64,000 bases of DNA from Paraburkholderia xenovorans LB400 (GCF_000013645.1 NC_007951.1:1860001-1924000); one strand, 5' to 3'. Numbered from the stretch's first letter, positions 9,041 to 19,110 are shown. Numbers and translations are program-made. Notes: a model not told the origin generated them from the letters alone.

Positions 9041-9457
9041 ATGGACCGCCGCACTTTCATGATGACCGGCGCCTGTCTGCCAACCGTGGCAGGCGCCGCG
9101 TGGCCGTGGCTCGCGCACGGCGCGGTTCATGGCAACACAGTGGCGCTCGCCGATTCCACGCTGGCCCACGGCGCCGCGCTCGCCGGCTATGCCGTGCACA
9201 GGCAGTGGCGCGTGTTCGAAACCGGCGACGATATCGGCATGCTCTGGTACACGACACTCGCACCGCTTCTTCGCGCGACGTCCACGCATGCGCCGGCCTC
9301 GCTGATCGGCCTCACGCGCGTTTCGGATTATTTCGTCCTGAGCGAACTCGCGACGAGTGCGGGACACCGGATCGAACACACTCGCGAACAGGGCGCGGAC
9401 GCTCACGCGCAACCGGCCCATGTTGCGTTCGTGTTCGCGCCGCGCGTGCCGCGCTAG
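9041..9457 (+). CDS. Small exported hypothetical protein (twin-arginine-like signal)
   Basis: 138 residues, ATG at 9041 behind AGGAG. The start MDRRTFMMTGACLPTVAGAA has an RR pair before a hydrophobic stretch and looks like a Tat signal. The mature part has no recognisable domain. It lies 40 bp after the FAD oxidase in the same direction, so it is probably co-transcribed; Tat export would fit a protein associated with a redox enzyme, but that is only inference. Its stop codon overlaps the stop of the convergent DUF1571 gene. Confidence 0.65.
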   Translation: MDRRTFMMTGACLPTVAGAAWPWLAHGAVHGNTVALADSTLAHGAALAGYAVHRQWRVFETGDDIGMLWYTTLAPLLRATSTHAPASLIGLTRVSDYFVLSELATSAGHRIEHTREQGADAHAQPAHVAFVFAPRVPR

Positions 9458-10488
9458 AACCTGTATGCCTTGTTCTTCGGATCGAACGTCGAGTCGTCGA
9501 AGGTTTTCGGCGTGATGGTTTCGAACACGATTCTCTCGAAGATATTGCCGTCGTTGTCGTAAGACTCGACGCTGCGGAAATACGGATGCCGCAGATCGAG
9601 GCCGAGCGTTTCCTTCTTCGCGTAGAACTGCGGCTGGCCCATCGGCGTTTCGAAGGTGAAAGCCACCACACGTACGCCGTCGATCGTTTTGACTTCCACC
9701 GTGGACGAGCGCGGCAAGCCGGCGGCAGCGTACTTTTTGCCTTCGTCGAGATACTGGTTCGCAATGTATTCGGTGCCGAGATCGCGCACGTCATGGTTCG
9801 ATTGCGAGTGGGCGAGGGCGCCATTCAGCGAAGTCCACAGCGGCATCACATTCAGGATGCCGCCCAGGTGTCCATACAATTCGTCGGTCCGCTTGGACTC
9901 GTCGTAGATGACTTCCTGACCCGCGTGGCCGCCGTCGGGCAGCCACGTGGCGTAGATTCGCAGCGGGTCGTGCGTGAGGCGCACCAGCATGTGATCGGGC
10001 TTGTCGGGCCAGCTGCCGTGAATGCGTTCGGAACGCGACATGGTGAACTCGTACGACGGATAACCGTTCGGCCCTTCCTTGATATAGCGCGGCAACGCGA
10101 GCGGATCGAGCGACTGGAATAGCGCGACCAGTTGGGCGTCGCCGAGCTTTTCCAACGCGCCGCTCTGTTGCGCGGCGCGCAGCCATTTGACCTGCTGATC
10201 CAGCGTGAGCTTGCTCACCTGCGAGGCCGGCGTGGCCGGCGCCTTGACGGCGCTGACGGTATCGAGCGCGGGCGGCGTGTCGTCGTTTTGCGCGAACGCG
10301 GCGGGAGTGGCCAGCGCGGCCAGTGCGGCCGTGCCGGCCATGAGCGCGGCGAGCAGAAGTCCGCGCGACGGCGCGCTTTGCAACGGTGCATGGCGCGACG
10401 CCCACAAGCGGGCGGCTTGCGCTGAATCACGGATGAGGTGCATGAAGGCCGGCGTGCGGCATGAGCGTGCGGACATGCGGTGCTTCAT
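9454..10488 (-). CDS. DUF1571-type exported protein
   Basis: 344 residues from the ATG at 10488, supported by ACGGAGAG just upstream. A long N-terminal export region runs to AAFAQ (about residue 67), an unusually late cleavage site. The mature protein has the segment DKPDHMLVRLTHDPLRIYAT and the adjacent AGQEVIYDESKRTDELYGH that I associate with DUF1571, whose function is unknown. It is the last gene of the minus-strand beta-oxidation operon, 37 bp after fadD, so it may act on the envelope or on lipids during growth on fatty acids; this is context only. Confidence 0.75.
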   Translation of the reverse strand: MKHRMSARSCRTPAFMHLIRDSAQAARLWASRHAPLQSAPSRGLLLAALMAGTAALAALATPAAFAQNDDTPPALDTVSAVKAPATPASQVSKLTLDQQVKWLRAAQQSGALEKLGDAQLVALFQSLDPLALPRYIKEGPNGYPSYEFTMSRSERIHGSWPDKPDHMLVRLTHDPLRIYATWLPDGGHAGQEVIYDESKRTDELYGHLGGILNVMPLWTSLNGALAHSQSNHDVRDLGTEYIANQYLDEGKKYAAAGLPRSSTVEVKTIDGVRVVAFTFETPMGQPQFYAKKETLGLDLRHPYFRSVESYDNDGNIFERIVFETITPKTFDDSTFDPKNKAYRF

Positions 10489-10525
10489 GAATCTCTCCGT
10501 AAGGCGATGCGAGGCGCAACCTCTG

Positions 10526-12340
10526 TCAGGCAGGCTTTTGCTTCGCGAGTTCCTCGTCGCGCAGTGCGCGGCGCAGAATTTTCCCTACGTTGGTTTGCGG
10601 CAGCTCGTCGCGGAATTCGACGAGCTTCGGCACCTTGTAGCCTGTCAGGTTCTTGCGGCAATGAGCAATCACCTGTTCGGCCGTCAGCGAAGGATTGCGC
10701 CGGACGATGAACACCTTCACCCGTTCGCCTTGCGCGGCATCGGGCACGCCGATGGCCGCCACTTCCCGCACGTCCGGATGCGTTGCGATCACGTCTTCGA
10801 CTTCGTTCGGATAGACGTTGAAGCCCGACACCAGGATCATGTCCTTCTTGCGGTCGATCAGGCGGATGAAGCCGCGCGAATCCATCACGCCGATGTCGCC
10901 GGTGGCGAGCCAGCCGTCGCCGTCGATCACCTTGGCGGTCTCCTCCGGGCGATTCCAGTAGCCCTTCATCACCTGCGGCCCCTTCACGCACAATTCACCC
11001 GCCTCGCCGATGTTCGCCCAACTGCCGTCGTCCTTTCTGAAACGCACGTGAGTGGACGGCGCGGGCAAACCGATCGACCCTTCGAAGTCACGCATGTTGG
11101 CCAGATCGACCGGATTCATCGAGACGATGGGCGAGCATTCGGTCAGCCCGTATCCTTCGATGATCGGTTTGCCGGTCACCGCCTTGAAACGCTCGGCCAC
11201 CGATTTCTGCGTGGCCATGCCGCCGGCCATCGCGAGCTTGAGATCCGAGAAGTCGCGCTTGCAGAATTCCTCGTTTTCGAGGAACGCGTTGTAGAGCGTA
11301 TTCACGGCGGTCATGCCGGTGAATTTTTCGTGACGGATGATCATCATCACGCGCTTCATGTCGCGCGGATTGGCGATCAGAATGTTGCGCCCGCCGAGCC
11401 CCATGAAGATCAGCGCGTTCACGGTCAGCGAATAGATGTGGTAGAGCGGCAGCGGCGTGAGCACCGTTTCGACGTCGCCGGTCAGTTGCCCTTCGGACCA
11501 CGCCTTCGCCTGCAGCAGATTGGCGATGATGTTCTTGTGCGTGAGCATCGCGCCCTTGGCGACGCCGGTCGTGCCGCCCGTGTACTGGAGGAACGCAATG
11601 TCCGCATGCGTGGGGCGCACGGGCGTCAACGGCCGCGAGTAGCCGATCGAAAGCGCTTCGAGCAGCGGCACGGCTTTGGGCAGGTTGTACGCGGGCACCA
11701 TCTTTTTTACGTGCCGCAGCATGAAATTGAGCAGACGTCCCTTCAGATTCAGGCCGTCGGCAAGCAGATCGCCGAGGCCGGTCACGATGACGTTCTGCAC
11801 TTTGGTGCCGGGCAGCGCGTCTTCAACCGTCTTCGCGAAGTTCTCGAACATGATGATGGTTTGCGCGCCGCTGTCCTTCAGTTGATGCGCGAGTTCACGC
11901 ACCGTATAGAGCGGATTGACGTTGACCACCACGCCGCCGGCCTTCAGTACGCCGAACAGCGACACCGGGTACTGGAACGTGTTCGGCAGCATGATCGCCA
12001 CGCGCTCGCCCGGCTTCACGCCGAGGCTTTGCAGATACGCCGCGAATGCGCTGGCCTTGCGGCCGAGCTCGCCGTAGGTCATGTTCGCGCCCACGCTCAC
12101 GTAGGCCACACGCTCGCGGAACCGGGCGATACATTCGTCGAAGAACTGCACGACCGATTCGTATTGCGCGACGTCGATGTCGTGCGGCACGTCGGCCGGA
12201 TAGGACGCGTACCAGATGCCGTCGGTGTTGGGCGCGTGGTCGGGCGCCTGAGTCTGCGTGGAAGCAGGCGCCGGGTTTGCTGCGTCCTGCGGCGCGGAAT
12301 CGGCGGCAGGCGGAAGCGGGGTTTGAGTGGACTGCGTCAT
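10526..12340 (-). CDS. fadD: Long-chain fatty-acid--CoA ligase
   Basis: 604 residues, ATG at 12340 behind GGGAGA. An extra Pro/Ala/Gln-rich N-terminal stretch of about 40 residues precedes the normal start. The AMP-binding motif is YTGGTTGVAKGAML. The core GYGLTECSP motif and the C-terminal TGDIGVMDSRGFIRLIDRKKD hinge and IRL signature follow. It activates fatty acids to acyl-CoA with ATP. It lies in a minus-strand operon with thiolase, MaoC, FabG-like and FadE genes, consistent with fatty-acid degradation. The closest family is FadD; a substrate of medium-length or branched chain cannot be excluded. Confidence 0.92.
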   Translation of the reverse strand: MTQSTQTPLPPAADSAPQDAANPAPASTQTQAPDHAPNTDGIWYASYPADVPHDIDVAQYESVVQFFDECIARFRERVAYVSVGANMTYGELGRKASAFAAYLQSLGVKPGERVAIMLPNTFQYPVSLFGVLKAGGVVVNVNPLYTVRELAHQLKDSGAQTIIMFENFAKTVEDALPGTKVQNVIVTGLGDLLADGLNLKGRLLNFMLRHVKKMVPAYNLPKAVPLLEALSIGYSRPLTPVRPTHADIAFLQYTGGTTGVAKGAMLTHKNIIANLLQAKAWSEGQLTGDVETVLTPLPLYHIYSLTVNALIFMGLGGRNILIANPRDMKRVMMIIRHEKFTGMTAVNTLYNAFLENEEFCKRDFSDLKLAMAGGMATQKSVAERFKAVTGKPIIEGYGLTECSPIVSMNPVDLANMRDFEGSIGLPAPSTHVRFRKDDGSWANIGEAGELCVKGPQVMKGYWNRPEETAKVIDGDGWLATGDIGVMDSRGFIRLIDRKKDMILVSGFNVYPNEVEDVIATHPDVREVAAIGVPDAAQGERVKVFIVRRNPSLTAEQVIAHCRKNLTGYKVPKLVEFRDELPQTNVGKILRRALRDEELAKQKPA

Positions 12341-12556
12341 GATCGTCTCCCATGCAAAGCGGTCGACCGGAGCCGGCGCTGTGGTGCTGTGGCGCTCGTC
12401 CCGGTCCCATGCAAGATAGTGGCTGAAGCTGCAGCTTCACCTGTTTGTGTGTTGATCCTGCGGTCGGTCAGTCAGTCATCGAAGCACTCCGCGCGATTGC
12501 GGCAGCGCGCGAAGCAAAAACACGCCGCGAAGCGAGTGGGAAAAACCTCACGCCGC

Positions 12557-13858
12557 TCAGCGCTCCAGAATCGCGACCACCCCCTGGCCGCCCGCCGCGC
12601 AGATCGAAATCAGCCCGCGCGCGGTGCCGGCCGGCTTGTCGAGTTGCGCGAGCATTTTCGCGAGACCGGCGACGATGCGCCCACCCGTTGCCGCGAATGG
12701 ATGACCCGTGGCAAGCGAGCTGCCATTCACGTTCAGTTTCGCCCGGTCGATCGCACCAGGCGCGCCCGGCAAACCGAGTTGCGTGCGGCAATATTCGTCA
12801 TCCTGCCATGCCGCGAGCGTGCACAACACCTGTGCGGCAAACGCTTCGTGAATTTCGTACAGATCGAAGTCCTGCAGCGTGAGTCCGGCGCGCGCCAGCA
12901 TGCGCGGCACAGCGTACACCGGCGCCATCAGCAGGCCTTCTTTCCTGTCGAAGAAATCGACGGCGGCGGTTTCGGACCAGCTCAGATACGCGAGCACGGG
13001 CAGTCCATGCCGCGCGGCCCAGTCCTCGCTCGCGAGCAGCACCGCGGAGGCGCCGTCGGTGAGCGGCGTCGAATTGCCGGCGGTCAGCGTGCCGGCGTCG
13101 CGGTCGAACACGGGCTTCAGGCTCGCGAGTTTTTCGAGCGTGAGGTCGGCGCGCAGATTGTTGTCCTGCGCAAGACCCCGGTACGGTGTCATCAGATCGT
13201 TGACGAAGCCGCGCGCGTACGCCGCCGTCAGCTTGCGGTGGCTGTCGTAGGCGAGCACGTCCTGCGCCTCGCGCGAGATGTTCCAGCGTTTCGCCATCAG
13301 CTCGCAATGCTCGCCCATCGAAAGGCCCGTGCGCGGCTCGCCGTTGCGCGGCAGCAGCGGCTTGAAAAACATGCCGGGCCGCAGTTTGCTCAGCGCGCCG
13401 ACGCGTTGCCCGGTGCTCCTGCCGCGATTCGCTTCGAGCAGGATCTTGCGCATCCGCTCGTTGACGCCGATCGGCGCATCGGAAGTCGTATCGACGCCGC
13501 CCGCAATGCCCACTTCGATCTGCCCCAGCGCGATCTTGTTGGCGACGAGGATGGCAGCTTCGAGTCCGGTGCCGCAGGCCTGCTGCACGTCGTACGCGGG
13601 CGTCTCTTTGGCCAGCGTGGTGGACAGCACGGATTCGCGCGTCAGATTGAAGTCGCGTGAATGTTTGATGACAGCGCCTGCCGCGACTTCGCCCAGCCGT
13701 TCGCCGTGCAGGTTGTAGCGGTCGATCAGGCCTTGCAGTGTGAAGGTCAGCATGTCCTGATTCGACGCGGTCGCGTAGGCGGTGTTCGAGCGGGCAAACG
13801 GAATCCGGTTGCCCCCGATTATGGCGACGCGGCGTACGGCTGGCGGCGGGTTGGACAT
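12557..13858 (-). CDS. Acetyl-CoA C-acyltransferase (thiolase, FadI-like)
   Basis: 433 residues from the ATG at 13858, supported by AAGGAG 6 bp upstream; the frame continues upstream but without coding character. The acyl-accepting Cys is seen in VQQACGTGLEAA. The HEAF motif (YEIHEAFAAQ), the NGSSLATGHPFAATG segment with the catalytic His, and the C-terminal SICAAGGQG with the second Cys are all present, so this is an active thiolase. It carries out the last step of beta-oxidation. It is placed between the MaoC gene (151 bp) and fadD (216 bp) in the same direction. Confidence 0.92.
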   Translation of the reverse strand: MSNPPPAVRRVAIIGGNRIPFARSNTAYATASNQDMLTFTLQGLIDRYNLHGERLGEVAAGAVIKHSRDFNLTRESVLSTTLAKETPAYDVQQACGTGLEAAILVANKIALGQIEVGIAGGVDTTSDAPIGVNERMRKILLEANRGRSTGQRVGALSKLRPGMFFKPLLPRNGEPRTGLSMGEHCELMAKRWNISREAQDVLAYDSHRKLTAAYARGFVNDLMTPYRGLAQDNNLRADLTLEKLASLKPVFDRDAGTLTAGNSTPLTDGASAVLLASEDWAARHGLPVLAYLSWSETAAVDFFDRKEGLLMAPVYAVPRMLARAGLTLQDFDLYEIHEAFAAQVLCTLAAWQDDEYCRTQLGLPGAPGAIDRAKLNVNGSSLATGHPFAATGGRIVAGLAKMLAQLDKPAGTARGLISICAAGGQGVVAILER

Positions 13859-14009
13859 GCTCGGCTCCTTCGGGTCGTTCCCGGGTTTTATTGAATGGTG
13901 CGAATGGTGCATATGCTTCGATTGCGGTGATGCCTGATCACGACGGTCCTGATACAACAACGGTTTCAGCGGGTCCGAATTCCACGACTCGATGCCCGGT
14001 GCGCATGCC

Positions 14010-14945
14010 TCATTGCAGTCTCCACTGCATGCGGCCGCGCAAATGCGGTTTCTGCCCGCCCATGTCGCGCACTTCAATGTCGCGTTCGATCAGCGAAGGC
14101 GACGCGCTCCACAGTGAAACCTCGCCGGGCAGCAGCATCGGCAGTTTGAATTCGGCGCTGAGCGTGGCTTCCGCGAGCGGCTTCGGCGGTTGCAGCGCGG
14201 AGGCGGCGCGCGCCAGCGTCCACATGCCATGCGCGATCGCGCGCGGAAAACCGAAGGCCTTCGCGGACAGCGCGCTCAGATGGATCGGGTTGTAGTCACC
14301 GGAAACGCCGGCGTAGTCGCGGCCGAGTTGCGACGGGAGCTGCCAGCGTGCGATGCGTTGCAGCGGTTCGGGCCCGAGTTCGAGCGGATCGAGCACGCTG
14401 CCGCTCGCCGGCACGCCGCGCTTCAGATAGACGCTGTCGCCGTCCCACACTGCTTCGCCGCGCCGGTACATGCGGGTATGCAGCACGAACGCCTGGCCTT
14501 TGTCGTGGCGCAGCAGCGCGCCGAATTCCACTTCGACGCGCAGCATGTCCTTGTAGGCGAGCGGCCGGCGCAGGCGCACATGGTTGGCCAGATGCACGAG
14601 CCCGAGCGCCGGCCACGGAAACGCCGGGTCGGTCAGCATCAGCAGATGCAACGGAAAGGCGAGCAGATGCGGATACGTGAGCGGCACGCCGTGCTCGGGA
14701 ATGAAGCCGCACACGCGCGCGTAACGCCAGATCTGCCCCGGCTCCAGGGCAACGGCGGGGCGCACGAGACGCAGCGGCGGCAGATGCGTCTCGCGCCCGC
14801 GTTTGACGATGCCGGACAACGCGCGCGCATAGAGCTTCGCGGGCGCGGGCAAGGTGTCGATCACGACGGTCCTCGGCCGCACCGCATCCGGCCGCGCTGT
14901 GTTCGATGCATGACTGCCGCCGAACGGATCCCCCGGCTCGCTCAT
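14010..14945 (-). CDS. MaoC-like (R)-specific hydratase/dehydratase
   Basis: 311 residues from the ATG at 14945, two bases after the stop of the upstream reductase, so translation is probably coupled. It has a double hot-dog arrangement: an N-terminal half without catalytic residues and a C-terminal half with RDYAGVSGDYNPIHLSALSAKAFGFP, which carries the Asp and His of the MaoC catalytic dyad. Such proteins hydrate trans-2-enoyl-CoA to (R)-3-hydroxyacyl-CoA or the reverse. Together with the FabG-like enzyme it forms a reductase/dehydratase pair beside FadE and thiolase. Confidence 0.87.
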   Translation of the reverse strand: MSEPGDPFGGSHASNTARPDAVRPRTVVIDTLPAPAKLYARALSGIVKRGRETHLPPLRLVRPAVALEPGQIWRYARVCGFIPEHGVPLTYPHLLAFPLHLLMLTDPAFPWPALGLVHLANHVRLRRPLAYKDMLRVEVEFGALLRHDKGQAFVLHTRMYRRGEAVWDGDSVYLKRGVPASGSVLDPLELGPEPLQRIARWQLPSQLGRDYAGVSGDYNPIHLSALSAKAFGFPRAIAHGMWTLARAASALQPPKPLAEATLSAEFKLPMLLPGEVSLWSASPSLIERDIEVRDMGGQKPHLRGRMQWRLQ

Positions 14946-14947
14946 GG

Positions 14948-16363
14948 TCACGCTCCAATCAGGCTTTGTCCGCACACGCGCACGACCTGGCCGCTCACGC
15001 CCGCCGATCCCGGATGCGCGAGCCACGCAATGGTCTGCGCGACGTCGACCGGCTGGCCGCCCTGGCTCAACGAATTCATGCGGCGGCCGGCTTCGCGGAT
15101 CGCGAGCGGAATCTTCGCGGTCATCTGCGTTTCGATGAAGCCGGGCGCGACCGCGTTGATCGTGATGCCGCGTGCGCGCAGTTGCGGCGCCATGCTCTGC
15201 ACCCGGCCGATCACGCCGGCCTTCGAGGTGGCGTAATTGGTCTGGCCGAGATTGCCGGCAATGCCGCTGATCGACGACACGCCAACGATCCGGCCGCCGT
15301 CGCGCAGAATGCCGGCGGCGAGCAGGGCGTCGTCGATCCGCTCCTGCGCGGACAGGTTGATGTCGATCACGCTTTGCCACGCGGCCTCGGTCATCTTCGC
15401 GATGGTCTTGTCCTTCGTGATGCCGGCGTTGTGCACGACGATATCCACGCCCTGTTCGTCGAGCGCGGCGGCGATCTGCGCGGGCGCTTCGGGCGCGGCG
15501 ATGTCGAACGCGAGCGCGGTGCCGTTCAGTTGACGCATGGTGGCGTCGAGCGCTTCACGGGCCGTTGGAATGTCGATGCCGATCACGTGCGCGCCTTCGG
15601 CGGCCAGCACGCTCGCAATCGAGGCGCCGATGCCGCGCGCGGCGCCGGTCACGACCGCGCGCCGGCCCGCGAGCGGCTGGTGCCAGTCGAACGTGGATGT
15701 TGCCTCAAGGCCCGCGCCGGCCGCGGCCACGCGCACGGCCTGACCCGACACATAAGCCGAACGCGGTGACAGAAAGAACCGCAGCGTCGCTTCAGCGCGG
15801 CCTTCGGCGCCTTGCTCCACGTAGACCAGATTGGCGGTGATGCCGCGCCGCGCTTCCTTGCCGAGCGAACGCGTGAAGCCTTCCAGCGCGCGCTGCGCGG
15901 TCCACTGACGCGGCGTCGCACAGCTTTCCGGCGGCCGTCCCAGCACGATGATGCGTCCGCACCGGCCGAGCGAGCGCAACGTGTCGTGAAAGAAGCCGTG
16001 CAGCGGTTCGAGCTGGGTGCTGTCTTCGATCCCGCTCGCGTCGAACAGCAGGGCTGCGAGTTTGCCCTGGGAGCCGGACTCGGCCGCTTCGAAACGCCCC
16101 GTCATCAGACCGTGGCGATTGGCGAGCGGCACCCACAGCCCGGCGCTTTCATGCGCGACGCTCGTCACGCCGATGCCGGTTACGAGATTCGCGAGCGCGT
16201 CGAGCAGCTGCGGTTCGCGGCCCGCACCGATCGCCATCAGGCCGCCGAACTCGGGTTGGTCGGCGCGGTAGCGGCGCAGCACCTCGGGCTTCGGCAGGCC
16301 GAGCGAGCGCGCAACGCGCGCGCCGAACGGCGAATTGACGAAGTTCAGATAAGAGTCGTTCAT
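14948..16363 (-). CDS. Large FabG-like 3-oxoacyl-thioester reductase
   Basis: 471 residues from the ATG at 16363 (MNDSYLNFVNSPFG). The N-terminal ~210 residues are a divergent, probably non-catalytic Rossmann-like domain. The C-terminal SDR domain has AVVTGAARGIGASIA for NAD(P) binding, HNAGITKDK, and the catalytic Ser/Tyr/Lys in SSISGIAGNLGQTNYATSKAG. This two-domain layout is the high-molecular-weight FabG (FabG4-like) type, which acts on CoA thioesters. Its position between FadE and MaoC fits a role on (R)-3-hydroxyacyl-CoA or long-chain acyl groups. Confidence 0.87.
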   Translation of the reverse strand: MNDSYLNFVNSPFGARVARSLGLPKPEVLRRYRADQPEFGGLMAIGAGREPQLLDALANLVTGIGVTSVAHESAGLWVPLANRHGLMTGRFEAAESGSQGKLAALLFDASGIEDSTQLEPLHGFFHDTLRSLGRCGRIIVLGRPPESCATPRQWTAQRALEGFTRSLGKEARRGITANLVYVEQGAEGRAEATLRFFLSPRSAYVSGQAVRVAAAGAGLEATSTFDWHQPLAGRRAVVTGAARGIGASIASVLAAEGAHVIGIDIPTAREALDATMRQLNGTALAFDIAAPEAPAQIAAALDEQGVDIVVHNAGITKDKTIAKMTEAAWQSVIDINLSAQERIDDALLAAGILRDGGRIVGVSSISGIAGNLGQTNYATSKAGVIGRVQSMAPQLRARGITINAVAPGFIETQMTAKIPLAIREAGRRMNSLSQGGQPVDVAQTIAWLAHPGSAGVSGQVVRVCGQSLIGA

Positions 16364-16528
16364 ATTATTGATTGCTCCGCTGGCCACGCCCCGCAGGCGG
16401 CCCCCGTCCCGAACGAAGTCCCTCGCGGGATTGGAGGCGTCGAACGTGTGTCAGTGTGCACCGAGTTCGGCGCACGCGGCGCGCCTTTCCCGGATGTTTT
16501 TTACAAGCCGGCCAGGCCGGCGCCGAAC

Positions 16529-19027
16529 TCAGGCCGCGAGCTCCAGCGCCTTTTCCAGCGTCTCCTTGCGTTTTTGCAGATTGGCAAGCATGTCGAAGTC
16601 GGCGGGGAAATCGTCCACCTTCACGACTTGTGCGCCATAACGCGCGTAGTCGTCGAGCACGCGGCGTTCGTCGGCGTCGAGCAGGCCTTTTTTCTGCGCC
16701 GCGTCGGTCCATGCGGCCAGTTGCGGCAGGCTCTGCGGCATCGGCTCGAGCAGACCTTGTTTGACCGCCTCGCGCAGCTTCTGGTCGATCTGCGTGAAGC
16801 GCGGGTTCAGTTCGAACACCAGCTCGCCGTAGCCGAGCGCATCGACATCGGGATGCGGCACGTATGAATCGGACACCAGACGGTTGCGCGCGGCGCCCGG
16901 CGTTTGCATCAGTTCGGCGATTTGGCTGCCGAGGCGGTCGGACGGCTCACGGTGCGGCAGCCCGAACGGAAACGCGAGCACGCGCACGAGGCCGGCGGCG
17001 ACGCGGTTCGGGTAGTTGGCAAGCACGCCGTCGAGCGCGTGTTGCGCCTTGTACAGCGAATCCTCGACGCCCCAGCGGACCAGCGGCAGGTCTTCTTCCT
17101 GACGGCCTTCGTCCTCGAAGCGCTTGAGCGTGGCCGAGATCAGGTAGAGCTGCGACAGCACGTCGCCCAGACGCGCGGAGATGCGCTCACGGCGTTTCAG
17201 ATCGCCGCCGAGCACGAACATCGAGACGTCGGCGAGCAGCGCGAATGCGGTGGAAAGGCGGGTCGCCGCGCGATAGTACGCATGCAGCGGCGCATGGGCC
17301 ATGCGCGGCCTGGCGATGAACGCGCCACCCGTCACGCCGTACACGAAACTGCGCACCACGTTGGACAGCGTGAAGCTGACGTGGCCGAAGAACGCTGCGT
17401 CGAAATCGCGCAGCGCCTTCGCGCGATCCGTTTCGCGCGTGGCGGCCATTTCCTTCAGCACATACGGATGACAGCGGATCGCACCCTGGCCGAAAATGAT
17501 CAGGCAGCGCGTGAGAATGTTCGCGCCTTCCACGGTGATCGCGATCGGCACCTGCTGATAGGCGCGCGCGAGAAAGTTCGACGGCCCCATGCAGATGCCC
17601 TTGCCGGCGGCGATATCCATGCCGTCGTTGATGACGATGCGGGCGCGCTCGGTGATGTGATACTTGGCGATCGCCGAAATCACCGAGGGTTTTTCGCCGA
17701 GGTCCACCGCGTGCGCCGACAGGCGCCGCGCGGCGTCCATCACATACAGGTTGCCGCCCATGCGGCCGAGCGCTTCCTGCACGCCTTCGAACTTGCCGAC
17801 GGCGGTGCGGAACTGGCGGCGAATCGCGGCATAAGCGCCGGTGCCGCGCACGGCGATTTTCGCCATTCCCACATTCGAGGACGGCAGCGAAATCGCCCGG
17901 CCCGCTGCGAGGCATTCCATCAGCATGCGCCAGCCGTTGCCGACCTGCGCGCGCCCGCCGATCACCCAGTCGAGCGGAATGAACACGTCCTTGCCCGAGT
18001 TCGGACCGTTCTGGAACACCGCGTTGAGCGGCCAGTGACGCCGGCCGATGTTCACACCCGGATGGTCGGTCGGAATCAGCGCACAGGTAATGCCGGGTTC
18101 ATCGTTCGTGCCGAGCAGATGGTCGGGATCGAGCGCGCGGAAGGCGAGACCGAGCACGGTCGCGATCGGTCCGAGCGTGATGTAGCGCTTGTCCCACGTG
18201 ACGCGAAAACCGAGCGTCTCGCGGCCTTCGAACGTGCCTTGGCATACGATGCCGACATCCGGAATCGCCGCTGCATCGGAACCGGCGTACGGGCTCGTCA
18301 ATGCGAAGCAGGGAATTTCCTCGCCGCGGGCGAGGCGCGGCAGATAGTGGTTTTTCTGCTCGTCGGTGCCGTAGTGCATCAGCAGTTCGGCGGGGCCGAG
18401 CGAGTTCGGCACCATCACCGAAACGGCGGCGGCCGAGCAGCGCGTGGCGAGCTTCATGATGACCTGCGAATGCGCATACGCGGAGAACTGCTTGCCGCCG
18501 TACCGCTTCGGAATGATCATGCCGAGAAAGCCGCGCTCCTTGATGTACTGCCAGGTTTGCGGCGACAGGTCCTGCCAGATCATGGTGGTGTCCCAGTCGT
18601 TCGCGAGATCGCACAGCTGCTCGCATTCGACGTCGAGGAACGACTGTTCTTCCGCGCTCAGCGTGGCGGGGCCGTAGCCGAGCAGCTTGTCCCAGTGCGG
18701 GCGGCCCGAGAACAGTTCGGCGTCCCACCAGACCGTGCCGGCTTCGATCGCGTCACGCTCGGTCGGCGACATCTCCGGCAGGATCTTGCGGAAGATGTCG
18801 AGCACGGGCCTCGCGAGCCACGCGCGGCGCAGCGGCTTGAGCGCGAGCACGAGGGCAGGCAGGACGAAGACGATGGCGAGCAGCGTGGTGGCCACCGCGC
18901 CCGCGGCACCGCTCACGTGCGCGGCCGCCACCCAGACGATCATGAAGGCAAGCCACCATGCGGCGCGTGCCTGAACGTAGACGAGCGCGAGAGCGGCGAT
19001 GACGAGCACTAGGATGAACCACGGCAT
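16529..19027 (-). CDS. fadE: Acyl-CoA dehydrogenase FadE
   Basis: 832 residues, close to the ~814 of E. coli FadE. ATG at 19027 has an excellent AGGAGG 7 bp upstream. The first ~70 residues contain membrane helices typical of FadE. The acyl-CoA dehydrogenase core includes IPKRYGGKQFSAYAHSQV, FALTSPYAGSDAAAIPD and EGANILTRCLIIFGQGAIR, followed by the long FadE-specific C-terminal domain. It catalyses the first step of beta-oxidation at the membrane. It heads the structural genes of the operon, 94 bp after the TetR gene. Confidence 0.96.
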   Translation of the reverse strand: MPWFILVLVIAALALVYVQARAAWWLAFMIVWVAAAHVSGAAGAVATTLLAIVFVLPALVLALKPLRRAWLARPVLDIFRKILPEMSPTERDAIEAGTVWWDAELFSGRPHWDKLLGYGPATLSAEEQSFLDVECEQLCDLANDWDTTMIWQDLSPQTWQYIKERGFLGMIIPKRYGGKQFSAYAHSQVIMKLATRCSAAAVSVMVPNSLGPAELLMHYGTDEQKNHYLPRLARGEEIPCFALTSPYAGSDAAAIPDVGIVCQGTFEGRETLGFRVTWDKRYITLGPIATVLGLAFRALDPDHLLGTNDEPGITCALIPTDHPGVNIGRRHWPLNAVFQNGPNSGKDVFIPLDWVIGGRAQVGNGWRMLMECLAAGRAISLPSSNVGMAKIAVRGTGAYAAIRRQFRTAVGKFEGVQEALGRMGGNLYVMDAARRLSAHAVDLGEKPSVISAIAKYHITERARIVINDGMDIAAGKGICMGPSNFLARAYQQVPIAITVEGANILTRCLIIFGQGAIRCHPYVLKEMAATRETDRAKALRDFDAAFFGHVSFTLSNVVRSFVYGVTGGAFIARPRMAHAPLHAYYRAATRLSTAFALLADVSMFVLGGDLKRRERISARLGDVLSQLYLISATLKRFEDEGRQEEDLPLVRWGVEDSLYKAQHALDGVLANYPNRVAAGLVRVLAFPFGLPHREPSDRLGSQIAELMQTPGAARNRLVSDSYVPHPDVDALGYGELVFELNPRFTQIDQKLREAVKQGLLEPMPQSLPQLAAWTDAAQKKGLLDADERRVLDDYARYGAQVVKVDDFPADFDMLANLQKRKETLEKALELAA

Positions 19028-19080
19028 GACGTTTCCTCCTGTTTCGATGGTGCGTGCGAACGCATCCGGCCTGTTCCGCG

Positions 19081-19110
19081 TGCGGACGGCTCATGGCGGC
19101 GCCGTCCGCA
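19081..19110 (-). other. Perfect hairpin between tetR and fadE
   Basis: TGCGGACGGC (19081-19090) and GCCGTCCGCA (19101-19110) form a 10-bp perfect stem with a 10-nt loop, a few bases downstream of the TetR stop and 54 bp before fadE. No U-run follows on the minus strand, so it is not a classical terminator. It may stabilise or process the mRNA between regulator and fadE. Confidence 0.5.
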
